DNA from: Ustilaginoidea virens
Lineage: Eukaryota; Ascomycota; Sordariomycetes; Hypocreales; Clavicipitaceae
Direction of reading: 5' to 3'
Length of the DNA: 64,000 bases
Assembly: GCF_000687475.1 (NCBI RefSeq)
Contig: NC_057318.1
Coordinates: 1,550,001-1,614,000 of the forward strand
Position numbers and translations under genes: made by a program. The notes under the pieces were generated by a model that saw nothing but the letters and a program-made list of their open reading frames with translations, did not search any database and was not told the origin of the DNA. Below, one piece after another: positions 10,844-22,714 of this stretch (the first letter of the stretch is position 1; each line of letters opens with the position of its first letter).

Positions 10844-12226
10844 ATGCCGGCCCAGCTAACTGGGCCAGTGGGCGCCAGCATTCCAATTCATGTTGCCAGT
10901 GAGCAGGCAAACAACTATCGCAAGCAACACAAGCACTCGCGCTCATCTTACTCAGAATCGTCCCCTCTGGCCAACTCGCGAAACAACTCGCTGACCTTGC
11001 GTCCTCCCAAGAGACACATGTCGTCCCCCGACAAGACTATTGCCGTCACCAACGCAAGTGGGCGTCAGGCTGCTTCCTTTATCCGTGTTGCGACTGCCGT
11101 CGGCTACCGCGTTCGAGCCCAGTTGAGGAACCTTGAGGGTGTGGTTGCGACCGAAGTCTCGACGAATCCAAACGTAACTGTCATTGTCGGAGAGTTGTAT
11201 ACCAGGCACCAGCCGACGGAAGAGAACAAAGATGTCACGCAGAATGGTCCCATTTCTGGCGTGGGCGTCAATCACGACCTGATATCGAATCTCTTTCGCG
11301 GGGCCAAACTTGCCTTCATAAACACCACGTTCTACGGCGATGAAGTGCAAATTGGCAAGGCTCTGGCCGACGCTGCCAACAAGGCTGGCGTCGAACACTA
11401 CATATACTCCTCCATGCCCGACCACGCCGCTTACAACAAAAACTGGCCATCTCTGCCGCTCTGGGCGGCCAAGCACAAGGTGGAAGAGTACGTTCGGGAA
11501 CTCGACCTCCCGGCCACCTTTGTCTACACTGGGATATACAACAATAATTTTACTTCGCTCCGTTATCCCCTATTTTGCATGGACCTGCAAGAGGACGGGT
11601 CCTTTGTATGGCAAGCACCGTTTCACGAGGACGCTAAGCTGCCCTGGCTAGACGCCGAGCATGATGTCGGTCCGGCGATACTGCAGATTTTCAAGGATGG
11701 CGCATCACAGTGGAAAAGCCATCGTATTGCCCTTGCCTACGAGTATCTGTCCCCAAAAGAGGCATGCAAACTCTTTGCCCGAGGAGTTGGCCACCCGGTG
11801 CACTATGTTAGAGGCCCCATCGAGATCAAGGTGCGAATCCCGGCGGGATACCGAGAACAGCTGGAAGCCCTCGAGAAGCTATTCAGGGTGGACGAAAAGG
11901 ATCCCAAAAAACAACCGCCCTATTTTGGCGACATGAAGCTGGAAATCAGCTGCCCCACAGAAGCTCTCGAGCTGTGGGAAGGTCCCAGGGGCCTGGAAGA
12001 GTACGCACGGGAAATGTTTCCTTTGGAAGAGGAAGCCAACGGATTGACGTGGATGCTGGACGACGACGACATTGACCAAAGGTCGACGGCCGATGAGAAG
12101 CTAAATGCGGCAACTACGTCGGTCGAGCAGCTAAGAATTCACGATGAAGATGAAGAAGACGATTCAGAAGATGAAGGCCTAGTGATGAGGGGCCTGAAGA
12201 GAGACGAGGAACAATGGCTAGCATAG
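10844..12226 (+). CDS. nmr: Nitrogen metabolite repression regulator NmrA/NMR-1 (460 aa, no intron)
   Basis: NAD(P)-sensing, SDR-like protein without enzyme activity that binds the GATA activator AreA/NIT2 and holds it inactive when preferred nitrogen is present. The Rossmann start TIAVTNASGRQAASFIRVA is at about 66-84, followed by RVRAQLRNLEGV, GPISGVGVNHDLISNLF, AFINTTFYGDEVQIGKALA, HYIYSSMPDHAAYN, LPATFVYTGIYNNNFTSLRY and KLPWLDAEHDVGPAILQIFK. This order and the wording of the motifs match fungal Nmr1. The C-terminus is an added acidic tail (HDEDEEDDSEDEG, about 433-445). The catalytic YxxxK of true SDR enzymes is not evident. The start at 10844 gives a Ser/Asn-rich lead of about 57 residues before PPKRHMSSPDKTIAV; M59 is an alternative start. 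It is the last intact gene before the AT-rich block. Confidence 0.93.
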   Translation: MPAQLTGPVGASIPIHVASEQANNYRKQHKHSRSSYSESSPLANSRNNSLTLRPPKRHMSSPDKTIAVTNASGRQAASFIRVATAVGYRVRAQLRNLEGVVATEVSTNPNVTVIVGELYTRHQPTEENKDVTQNGPISGVGVNHDLISNLFRGAKLAFINTTFYGDEVQIGKALADAANKAGVEHYIYSSMPDHAAYNKNWPSLPLWAAKHKVEEYVRELDLPATFVYTGIYNNNFTSLRYPLFCMDLQEDGSFVWQAPFHEDAKLPWLDAEHDVGPAILQIFKDGASQWKSHRIALAYEYLSPKEACKLFARGVGHPVHYVRGPIEIKVRIPAGYREQLEALEKLFRVDEKDPKKQPPYFGDMKLEISCPTEALELWEGPRGLEEYAREMFPLEEEANGLTWMLDDDDIDQRSTADEKLNAATTSVEQLRIHDEDEEDDSEDEGLVMRGLKRDEEQWLA

Positions 12227-12760
12227 CGCAGGGGTTCGCTTTCAAGCAGCGAAATGTGGGCAGAATCCGACTGTAAAAAGCCGCATCGAATTCTGGTCGG
12301 CCTGCTGCACCTTAGATCCACATTGTAATGATGCATGAAAGAAATGGGGTTTCAGAGGGCGGCGTTGGACGAACGGAAAGCGCCAGGTCGCCCCAAAATG
12401 GCAAAGAAGAAAAGATGAAAAAAAAAAAAAAAAGAGAGAAAAGGAAATCGGGAAGAAGAAGAAGAAGAAGAAGAAGAAGAAGAAGAAGAAGAAGAAGAAG
12501 ACGAAGAATTGGTTGGTTACGGGTCAAATCGCGGAAATGGAATTTAAAAAAGCAAAGGAGGAAGTGAGACTTGCTGCCAAATCAAACTGCATCAAGTCAT
12601 GAACCGAGGCCTCGGGTGTAAAACTTTTCACTCGGTCCGGGGCACAGCCGGAAAACTCGAATAGCAAATGCGCTCTGGATATTGAGTACGCATTGTCTGA
12701 AATTGGAGACTTTCTTCTCTTCCCTCTTTTAAACCCGGGTTGATCGAAACTTTAACGCAA
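12227..12760. other. NMR 3' flank and edge of the AT-rich block
   Basis: This is 3' UTR and intergenic sequence without a supported gene. It holds an A-run at 12418-12433 and a GAA/AAG microsatellite. The open frames across the microsatellite are low-complexity artefacts. Base composition falls sharply at about 12,720-12,840. Confidence 0.5.
12454..12500. repeat. (GAA)n microsatellite
   Basis: An almost perfect GAA/AAG trinucleotide run of about 15 units, preceded by a poly-A/GA-rich stretch. Confidence 0.95.
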
Positions 12761-13151
12761 TATTCGCGAGCTAGCCTCTATACGGGTTTGCACCACAATA
12801 AAACACACATAAAAGTTAAGGGTACAGGTCAACCGACCTATGTCCCCCCCTTATCATCCGACCTCCCCATAATAACTTAATTGACCTGACCATTGCTATA
12901 GGCTATATCATTAATGCGATTGGTTTCTTAAGTCTGCATATCTTTCTTAAATAGTTATAATAAAATAAGGCTTATATCGCTAAGAGATTGTATTTTGCGT
13001 ATTCCTAAATTAATCTTAAATGCAATTTAATTTAATCTCAAATATATCTATTATGTTACTAAAGTTATCTTATACTAATAATAACTTTAGAAAGATAAAC
13101 TAAACGCATTTCACTAATAGAGTTTAATATAATACTTCTAAATCTTTAGAC
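12761..13151. other. AT-rich transition sequence, unassigned
   Basis: TpA-rich sequence with runs of stop codons in all frames. It does not match any other part of the window that I could see and probably is a degraded repeat. No coding or structural signal. Confidence 0.4.
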
Positions 13152-13985
13152 TGTAAAAAACTGGCCCTAGGGCGACTACGAATAGGCGTCAATCGAATTT
13201 ATTAATAAAACTAAGGAGGAGAGAAGGGGAGCCCAAGTCAGGTCCCTTCTATAGTTTATATATTTGTATATGCTATAGGGCGGAGCCCTAGCGGTACCTT
13301 ATTAGTCCCGCGCTTCTACCCTACCTAATCCATTCCAGCTAAGTATAGGTATAGCCCGAGCCCCAGCTACTCTTATAATATAGGCATAGCCTAAGTCTGT
13401 AATATACCCCCCTTCTCCAGGAAAAATTTTATCTATTTCCGTATTAGGATTACTATAGAGTTCGACCGGGTCTATTATATATCCAAATATCTATTAAGGA
13501 TTCGGGCTACGCCCGTATTATGCTAAGGGCAAGCTTGCGCGCAGCGTAGTGCTAAGGGGATATAGGTGTCAATTGTACTAAGTATAGTAACTTGGTATAA
13601 TACGTACTCTTTTGGCCATATGGTTAAGAGGGTAGGTTTTTACCTGGCGATGTGCGCAGACACCCGCTTAGGGCCCAATTAGGCCATATCGTTATAATAT
13701 CCCCCTATTTAGCCTTAAATGCCTCCCACGCTATAATATCCTTAAAGTTCTTAAAGGGCTCTTAAATCGGTAAATCGTATCCCTTCTATTTTACTAGTAT
13801 ATTGCATTTCTTACTATAACCCTAAGCGTTTTTTGCGGCTAATATCTCTTTAACCTTAAATTCCTTATATAGAGTATTAGAGTGCTCTAGTAGGACTAAT
13901 AGGGGACTAGGCTTAATATCTATAAGTACTTAACTCGGCAATAAGTCGGAGGCAGCTTACTCTATAAGGTCGATATAGAAAACCG
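13152..13985 (-). mobile_element. GypA-2: 3' part of a RIP-mutated chromodomain Ty3/Gypsy element
   Basis: Reverse-complement homologue of the 3' end of GypA-1 (28,932-34,592). It comprises a 253-bp 3' LTR at 13152-13404, a polypurine tract just above it (13405-13422 region, CCCCCC on the plus strand), and the chromodomain segment (13,730-13,900) with the conserved AAAAAACGCTTA stretch. The element is split at 13,985 by LINE-1 and resumes at 26,663. A solo miniature LTR is inserted inside. All coding sequence is broken by stops. Confidence 0.8.
13492..13696 (+). mobile_element. Solo LTR of the miniature element (TSD ATATC)
   Basis: This 205-bp copy of the LTR is found twice at 56815-57025 and 57165-57375. 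It lacks 6 bp present in those copies (GAGTAT type). It is flanked by ATATC at 13487-13491 and 13697-13701. Its terminal TG and CA have decayed to TA. The insertion interrupts GypA-2. Confidence 0.88.
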
Positions 13986-16900
13986 GGTAAATATTATTAT
14001 TATTATAAATTTACGCTAGAGGCTATTTAGAGCTAAATAACTTATGTAGTACTTCTATAGAGATAATTCAGAAAGGAAAAACCCGGCAGCCGGGAGGAAA
14101 ACCCTTCCTACAATCTTAATTTCTGCTTTATATTGCCCCGTAGTGGGGGCAGCAGATATCTAGTGTATAAGAGAGTAGGGTGTATAACCGCTTAAGACTA
14201 TATCTAACGGTATTACTTGGGAAGAGTATAAGTATAAGTTCTAGGAGTATTAGGTCTAGGTCGAAGTATTATTGGGTATAAAGTAAAGGGAAGGTAAGGC
14301 TAAGGGGGTAGGATTAGCAGTATTTTCGCCAGGTATATACCTTTAGGGGCCTAAGCGTATCTCAGGCGTATTAATCTATAGTATATAGGCAAAAATAAGC
14401 TAAATTTAAAGATAGGAGCGATTAGCCTTAGGCATTATATTAGTATATAGGTTAGCGATATCCCCTAGCTTTATGCCTTTTCTTCTTTTTCTTCTTTTCC
14501 TCTATAGCACTAATTCTAAAGTATATAATAACCCTTTTATTATAGTATAGGGCTAATACTAACCCTATTAGCAGATCGGTAGCAATAGCAATAATAGTAA
14601 TAGCAATAGTTATAATAAAAATAATAAGAATAAGAATAGTAATAGTAAAAGTAAAAATGCCTAAACGGTCGGTAATACTAAATAAAGGGGTAAATATAGG
14701 TCTAGCGTACTATAGAACTGCTTTTAACCTTTATATAGTAGCCTAGAGAATTATATATATAGCTATATAAGCTGTATCTAATATACTTAGAGGATCCTAA
14801 GTATTAATACTATAGTTAATAAGGTATAGGCCGGGTTATACCTACTCTTTAGTAAGGCTAATATAGGTAGGGACTAAGGCAGCTTATTATCCTTATGCCT
14901 TAATAGGTAAGATATATATACCCTTAAAAAAAACCCCTAAGAACTAGGTTTTAGTATAAAAACTCCTAAACGTATAAGAGATTATTACTAGGGGGATAAA
15001 GATACATTTTCGATTTATATATAGTATAAATTATTAGCTAATTATCTTTACCTTTAGGTAGATAATTATAAGGCCTTTTAGTAGAGGACTAAATAAGTAT
15101 CTGCCTCTTAGGGGCATAAATAGGCGGTAGTAATAATAGTAATAGTAATAGGGGGCTTTAGTACTTTTAGGGTAATCTAGGAGATATTAGACCTTAAAGA
15201 AAGGAAGGTTTTTACTTTAGAATAATAGGCCTATGCCTAAGAGGATATTATTATATTATTATAGGTTTTTTTAGCCTAAAAGAGGCGGGAAGGGGCTTTA
15301 GAAGGGGAGTAAATTAAAAATAATAAGGATAAAAGGGGAAAAGATAGTAAAAAAAGTAAAAAAAGGGAAAGAAAAAAAAATACCCTTAATACTAAAATAA
15401 TAATTATTAATTAGTTTTAGCCTATAAGGCTTAAGAGATTTACTTATTTTTAGGGCTCTTTATTCCTATTATAGGATTACTATAAATATTATATAAGGGC
15501 TATATAGGGGAGTTTAGTAGCTCTTTTAGCTATATTATATTAAAGGGATTAAATAAGCTAAAATTAGTTAAATTAATCGATATTAAATATCTAGTAGGCG
15601 ATCGTCTATATAAGGTATAGTTTATTAAATGCGATAGATATACTATATTAGTCGTGAAATAAACTAAGGCTAAGATTAAGTCTAAAGAGTATATACCTTT
15701 ATCTATAGTACTTTAGGCAAAAGAGGATAATATAATAAAGGTCTTTTAGGCCTTCTTTATAGTAGTAAAGAGGTAATAGTACTAAAGGTACTTATTAGAG
15801 GTAAAGGAAGGAATTAAGGCCGATTTTTTCTATATAGAGTTAGGTAAGTATTACCGATTTATACTTTTATAGGCCTTTATATAATTAGGTTATTTTCGCT
15901 ATAGATTAAAAGTCTAATGCCCTTTCGGCCGCTAGGGTTTTATATTAGGGGCATTTTATCTTTACTACTACTTAATTATTTTACTATTAGTTATATTAAT
16001 CTTTTATTAGTTGCTTTTTAGCCGGGAGTTAGCTAAAATTAAAATCGGGGAATAGTATATAAATTAAAGGTCTTTAATAGCCTTTCTTTTATCGGTATTA
16101 AAATATTATTACTACTACTATTAATATATAATTAATCCTATTAGTTATACCTATTTTAGCTATTCTTTCGAGGAACTATTAGTAGATATAATTAAAATAG
16201 AAGTTAATTAGGGGTATAGCCGCCTTAGTTTTAAGGGTATCTAATAGTATAGCTTTAAAGGCCTTAGTAATTATATAAAAGTAGGCTAATTATTCTATAG
16301 CTAGGGATTTTATAATGCCTTTTATTACCCCTCTAGGGGTAATAAGGGTATACTATACCCCTATATTAAAGGCAATAAAGGTTTAAATAACCTATATATA
16401 GATAAGGCATATTTCCCGATATTAGTAGCCTTAGGTAGAGGCCGCTATCACTATAAGTACGAATTACTACTACTTAAGTTTTTTTGCGATTTTAATATAG
16501 TATTCCCTTTATTTTAGCTTATAATAGATTTTAACCCCTAAGAACTTAATATACTATTTTAGCTATATTATAGTAGTCCTAAGCCGTATTAAGGTTTTAT
16601 CCGCCTTATATATATAGGTAAAGTAGATAAGTTCGCTTTTACTAAAGTTAAAATTTAATCCTACTTATTTAAACTAATTATTATAGATAGCCTATACTTT
16701 CTTAAATAGCGCTTTAGTCTCCCCTATATCTCTTCTATAGGCTATAATATTAATATCATCGGTAAAGCTTAATATAATAATTAATATAACCTCCTATAGT
16801 CTTTTATAAAGTAGTATAATATAGATAAGAAAAAAGATAAAAGAGAGGGGGGATTTTTAAAAAACCTTAGTAGTAATTAGTAGTTTATCTATAAATTACC

Positions 16901-19756
16901 CTTTAAAGTAGATTTATATTAAGTGTAAATCAGTAAAGCTATATATTTATACCGCTAGCTAAAGTAGGAGCCTTTTCTCTAGTAATAAATAGATAAGGTA
17001 GGTATAATTAATAGTATTAAATATAGCTAAAATATTTAATTAAAATAGTAAAGCGATCCCGTTATAGTATTAGGTTATATATATAATTTCAATTAATATG
17101 CTTAAGGCTATATTAATTAATTAGTTTACCCTATTGCCTATTTAGAGGTCTAAAAGAAAGTTACTTTTTTTAAAAGCAGTAGTAAGCCGCTATACAACTA
17201 TAGCTTTTAAGACTTTTCCTATTAAGTTAAAGAGTAATATTAGCTTTTAGCCTCCTACCTTAGAGTATTCTTTTAGCTTTTTCCCTAATTTTTATAATAC
17301 TACTACTCTAGCCTCTCGGTATAAAGCCAGGTAATACCTAATATAATATATCTTATTTAGGAGATATATAAAAGCAGTAATAAATAGGGGGCTATATACT
17401 TTAAAGAATCCTATTAGGAGCTTATTAGGGCCTAATACTTTCTAGCCTATTATATTATATAATACGATATATACCTCTTTATAGGAAAAGGAATTAATAG
17501 GGGGAAATATAGCGGTAGTAAGCTAAGGGAATATTAGGTTAGGGATATTATTATAAATAGCTTAAAAGGTAAAGAAGAACTATTTAGTAAAAACCTATAC
17601 TTTTTCCTTATATATTATAGCTTTTAGGCTTAGGCTACTTTATTTTAATAAAAGGATCTCTTTTAATTTAAGTAAAAGGCTACTATATAGATAGGCCTAT
17701 TTCTCTAGGGACTATAGGTCGGCATTTTAGGCAGTAACTTTATTAAAGGCTTCTCTCTATAATTAGTATTATTTTTTTTATATTATATAAGATTAGATTG
17801 CCTCTACCTTTTGTATAATACTAAGATTCTCTATGGTATAATATACTGCCTATTTTTAGTAGGCATTTTTTACAGTATTTTAGGCTATTTTAGTATAGGA
17901 GTTCTATTAAGGCTTTATGCTAAGAGCTTTAGGTGCCTTCTTTAGGGCCGCAATATTAGCAATACTCTAAAGTTAGCCGGTAAGCTATATAGTATATATA
18001 TCTATTTTAGTAGGGGAGTAAAGCAGGGCTTTAGTATAAGAAGTAGTAAGTCGGTTTTTAGCTTTAACCTAGGCGAGGTATTAATTAAGGGACTTCTAAC
18101 TATTCTTTATAGGGGGGGCTTTTATATAGTAATTACTAGTCTTAATATATATAAGCTAGGGGATATAATCGGATCTAATAAAGTTAGTATTTTTAAGATA
18201 TTCTACTATAATATCCTATATAACTTATATATAGTTAATAATACTATTTCTCTTTTTAGGTGCCCGCCTTATTACCTTACTATAAGGGGTAGCTAGTCTA
18301 AGCTGCTATTAAGTTATAAGTTTAAAGAGGATATTAATCTTAAATAAGATCTAATTTAAGCTATCCTAAAGAGGATAATATATATTAAAGTCCCTAATAA
18401 AGGTATTATAAGGGCGGGGTAGAAGCTTAGTAAATATAGTAAAAAAGGTTATTTAGTTCAGTTTATAGCCTAAAGAGTAAATTAAATAGATATTAGTATA
18501 TAATAGAGAGATCCTATACTAATTAGGTCCCTTCTCACTAGACTATATACTAAGCTTATACTACTTATAGATATATATTGCTGCTCTCCTATTATATACT
18601 ATTAGTATATATCTTCTAAGGCTAGGGCTTAATAGGGCCCAATTAGGTATAATAGGTTCTTAGATCGCTATAATATTAGGCTCGTACTAATAGTAAAGTG
18701 CTAATCTTATAAAGGTGGTTTTCTTCTATATATTCTAATAAAGGACTATTATTATATAGATAATCATAAGGGGATTAGTAGTAATAATATATTTAAGGTA
18801 GCTATAGGTTAGGTGCCTAAAGCAGGCATAGTTATACTATAGTTTAGAGTAGGAGCGGCTTAAAGAAAAGTAGTAATACTACTTCTAGCTCTAATATAAG
18901 GGGTCCTATTAATACTTCTAACCAGGCGATTTTATTTCTAAGGGGAGGGCTTATATAGGGGAGACCTATTAGCTATATAGCGGTAGCCCTAGTCTACAAT
19001 AGGGATAGTATTAGCGGCTAATATAATATATAAAGCAAAAAGCCTTAGTCTATTACTATAGAAATTTCTAGTATTTTCCTATTATTTATTTACTACCTTA
19101 TAGAGGCGGGACTATATTAGGTAAGGTCTATAATAGTTGAGATAGGATTTATATTAGTTCTATATTATAATTAGGTAGCCTTATTTATCCTCTAAATGGC
19201 ATTCGGAACTATATTAGCTATAATAGGCTACTATTATATAATATATAGTAATATAGCCGAATTTAAAGTAATTATAGTATTAGCAGGGGTATATAATATC
19301 GTTATAGGGTTCGGCTTTAAATATCTCTACCTAATATATAATACTAGCCTTATAGAGCTTATTTATAAAATCGATAGAATTAACCCCTATAATTAAAAGC
19401 ATTTATATTATAGTTCTCCTAGGGCGGCAAAAGGAGACCTTAGTAAAGCCCTCTCTATTAGCTTTAATAAGATTTAATTAGATATCTTCTATTATAGTAT
19501 TTATAGTATAATAGGTCAGGAAACTTTTAATAATAATACTAAATAAGCATTAGTTAAGTTCTACCTTTTAGCTAAAGGCAGGGCAGACCTAGGCCGTATT
19601 TATAATATAATTTGCTTTTTCTTCTTTAAAGGTTATAATCGTATTGCTACTATAGAGCCTATAGGCTATAATTACTACTCCTTTAGCGGTAGCCTTATTA
19701 ACTATATCGATAATTTCGATTAAGGTATAATTTTAAAAGATTCTACTAATAGTATT

Positions 19757-20487
19757 TGTTAAAATCCTATAGTAGCCTACTAGGCTGCTGGCCTAATGCC
19801 CTACTGGTCTACTAACCTTCTGGCCCTTATACCGTCTCTTAGACTTACGGTGGTCTTACCAACCCAGGCCCTTGCCTTTTACCTTAAGGATTTTCAGTGG
19901 ATTATTTACTGTATATCAAGTAAGGTAGGCCTTAAGGTAGGCCTTGTTAAAAAGGTATGGCATTGCTAAATTAGCGTGGTGGGCCTACTAGTGTGGTGGC
20001 TAGTCCACTAGTGTGGTAGGTAGTCACTAGCATGGTGGTTAGTCACTAGCGTGGTGGCTAATTACTAGTGCGGTAGTTAGGGTGGTTGGAAAGGCTGGAT
20101 ATAGTGGGGCTGCTAACGTATTATATACGTGGCATAGCGAGCATTACGGGGAGCTTTCTTACTGGCTACCTTAGATGCCTGGGCCCACCCCTCCTTCGTA
20201 TATATATAGGATAGCTTTTCCCCTTCTTTCTAGATAGTAGAAGGGTAGCACAATCGAGTCTGTTAATGCACTATATGCCTCTTAACTTCCACCTTCCCTG
20301 CGTTTCTAGTTATCTTATATTTGCCTTGCCTTTACACTTGCCCTGCTTTATAGCACTTATATAGTCTTAGGATTTGGTGAAAAATCTAGTATTTATACTA
20401 AGATTAGTTCACAGGTCGCAGACAGTCTTATGCCATCTAGCTAGCTAGTAAGGCTCTACTTTTATAGTAACCTTGAGAATTGCAATA
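19757..20487 (+). repeat. CopA-1 5' LTR
   Basis: Begins TGTTAAAATCC and ends TTGCAATA. It contains direct repeats of a CTAGTGTGGTGG-like unit of about 20 bp at 19,976-20,090. Confidence 0.92.
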
Positions 20488-20502
20488 GGTTATAAGCCCG
20501 GG
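20488..20502 (+). other. CopA-1 primer-binding site (half-tRNA-iMet type)
   Basis: GGTTATAAGCCCGGG directly after the LTR matches the complement of the anticodon arm of initiator tRNA-Met (GGTTATGAGCCC) with one RIP-type G-to-A change. This is the copia-type half-tRNA primer site. The tRNA sequence is from memory. Confidence 0.6.
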
Positions 20503-20644
20503 TTCTTACTTCTTTATCTTAACCCTACCTCTTATATATTCACCCCTTGGTCTCTCTTGCTTATTAGTACTACTAATATAGCTATCCTTTAGTATCCTTA
20601 GCTTACCCTTATTACCTTTAGCTTACCCTTTATTACCTATAGTA

Positions 20645-21070
20645 TTACCCTACGGCAATCAACGGCGTACCCCCACAGCAACTTACGGCGTAACCTTACG
20701 GCACTCTTAGCGTAACCTTACATTATTTTCGGCATAACCTACGGCACCTACGGATTTTATAGTGTAATATTCTTTACATTATACTACTGTATAACATCTT
20801 TTCCCCTAGTGCACGACTCTTACTGCACTATACGGCACCTGTTATACTCTCCCATTTATAGCACTTTTAGTACAGCACTTACGGCACCTTTTTTATATTA
20901 CGGCACCTACGGCACCTACGGCACCTAGCTTCTACGGCACCTACGGCACTTAGCTTCTACGGCATTTACGGCACCTACAGCACTTACGGTACCTTTATAT
21001 TACGGCACCATATAAGCACCTTAAACACCAACGCTATAATACGGACTTGCACAACGCCTACGGCATTTGT
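20645..21070 (+). repeat. ACGGCACCT tandem/dispersed leader repeats in CopA-1
   Basis: Many copies of ACGGCACCT or ACGGCACTT, some in tandem (20,895-21,005), lie between the primer site and gag. CopA-2 has the same array inverted at about 41,720-42,080. Confidence 0.85.
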
Positions 21071-21246
21071 GCTTTTATATTGAGACCTACCGCTATACTC
21101 TGCGGTTACCTTTTATAGTAGGCTACTAGCCACTATATTTACTAGCTATCCAGCTAGTTACTCGACTATTTTACTAGCTATTTAGCTAGTTATTCATCTG
21201 TTTATACAGCTATTAGCACCATTTTTAACGACTTTTAACCATTATA

Positions 21247-21597
21247 ATGGCACAGTCTAGGCCTTCCACTTATAAGGCCACTTTAGATTCCAACTCTAAA
21301 GCTGATCTTACTACACGACTACAGCTAGATATAGACTATATAAAGTCCCAGATGAATACCCTAACTACCCTTATACAAGGCTTAGTTAGTAGGCGAAATA
21401 GTAACGTTCCTACTATTACAATTAGCAAAGAACTAGTAGAGGCTACTAGCCCTACTATCTCCGGTCCTACTAATATGAATAGTAAGGACTCTATAGAGGC
21501 TACTAGCCCTACTACTGCTAATGCCGCTTCTACTAATAATAGTAAGAATAATTCTACTAATAATAGGAAAAAGAAGCAGCAAAAGAAGAAGGAATAA
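21247..21597 (+). pseudogene. CopA-1 gag remnant (116 codons)
   Basis: It begins MAQSRPSTYKATLDSNSKAD and keeps LQLDIDYIKSQMNTLTTLIQ, shared with the gag start of CopA-2. After about residue 58 it jumps to SKELVEATSPT-type repeats that otherwise belong to the linker after the GAG-pre-integrase (about 22,255), so the frame is a chimera made by internal deletion. It ends in an Asn/Lys-rich tail. Confidence 0.75.
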
Positions 21598-22714
21598 GAC
21601 TCTAATAACAACAGCAAACAGCAAAATATCGAGTCCTTTATTATAGGCAATTATAATACCCAGGATACTAATATATCCTATTCCTCTTCTTCTACCACTA
21701 TATCCACTAATATAAGCTATAGTGCTAAATCAGGCGGTAGGACCCCTAAGGATGCCCTCCTTTACGATACAGGCTCTACTTATCATATTGTAAATAATAA
21801 GAAGTATTTTACTACTTTTCACCATTTTAAGAAAGATAATAAGCCGGTAATTACTACTAGTAGTAGCCCTATTTCCCCTACTGGTTAGGGCACAGCACGA
21901 TTTACTATGCTATAGGGCGTTAATCCCACCAAATGGGGTATTATAGAGCTTAAGAATACACTATATATTCCTACCTTAGATATTAACATTATTAGCGGTA
22001 TAAAACACTATGCCGCTAAAGGGGTACTAATTAGAAATCAGCTTTGGTCAGTAAGCCGTAAATGTATTAGCATTTTTAAATTTGAAAAATACGGCTTTTT
22101 CCTTCTATAGAAAGGAATAGATATATTACTACTGCATCAACCTTACAGCCATTATATTATTACTAATAGTATATTAGTAGAGGTCCCCAGCCCTACTAAC
22201 CCTGCTGATTATAGTAATCCTGAGGATACTACTATTACCCCCGTTCCTACTATTGCGATTAGTAAGGAACTTATAGAGGCTACTAGCCTTACTACTAACT
22301 AGCCCGCTACCACAACTAGCGAAGACCCTATAGAGGCTACCAGCCCTACTACTAACTCTCCCGCTATTACGACTAGCGAAAATCCCGCTATTACGACTAG
22401 CGAAAATCCCGGTATTACGACTAGCGAAAATCCTATAGTGGCTACTAGCCCTACTCCTGCCCTTATAGCTGCTAATACAGAATATCAGAAGCTATTACAA
22501 TTAGCCGGCATTTGGCATATACGGCTAGGGCATATAGGTATTCAGCTACTTAAAAAGACCTATGCTAATACCTACCTTATCTATCTTCTAAAGAAGAAGG
22601 TTATTACTAAAACAACCTTTATTACCTTTATCCACTAAAATGAAGGTATAGGCCCTATTTCTAGTGGCCTAGAAGGAGACTTTTATAAAGGGCAAAATAC
22701 AGGTTCAAAGGGGG

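Noticed and set aside
12312..12567. Poly-Leu / poly-Arg frames near the NMR 3' end
   Set aside because: Translation of the (GAA)n microsatellite and A-run on either strand.
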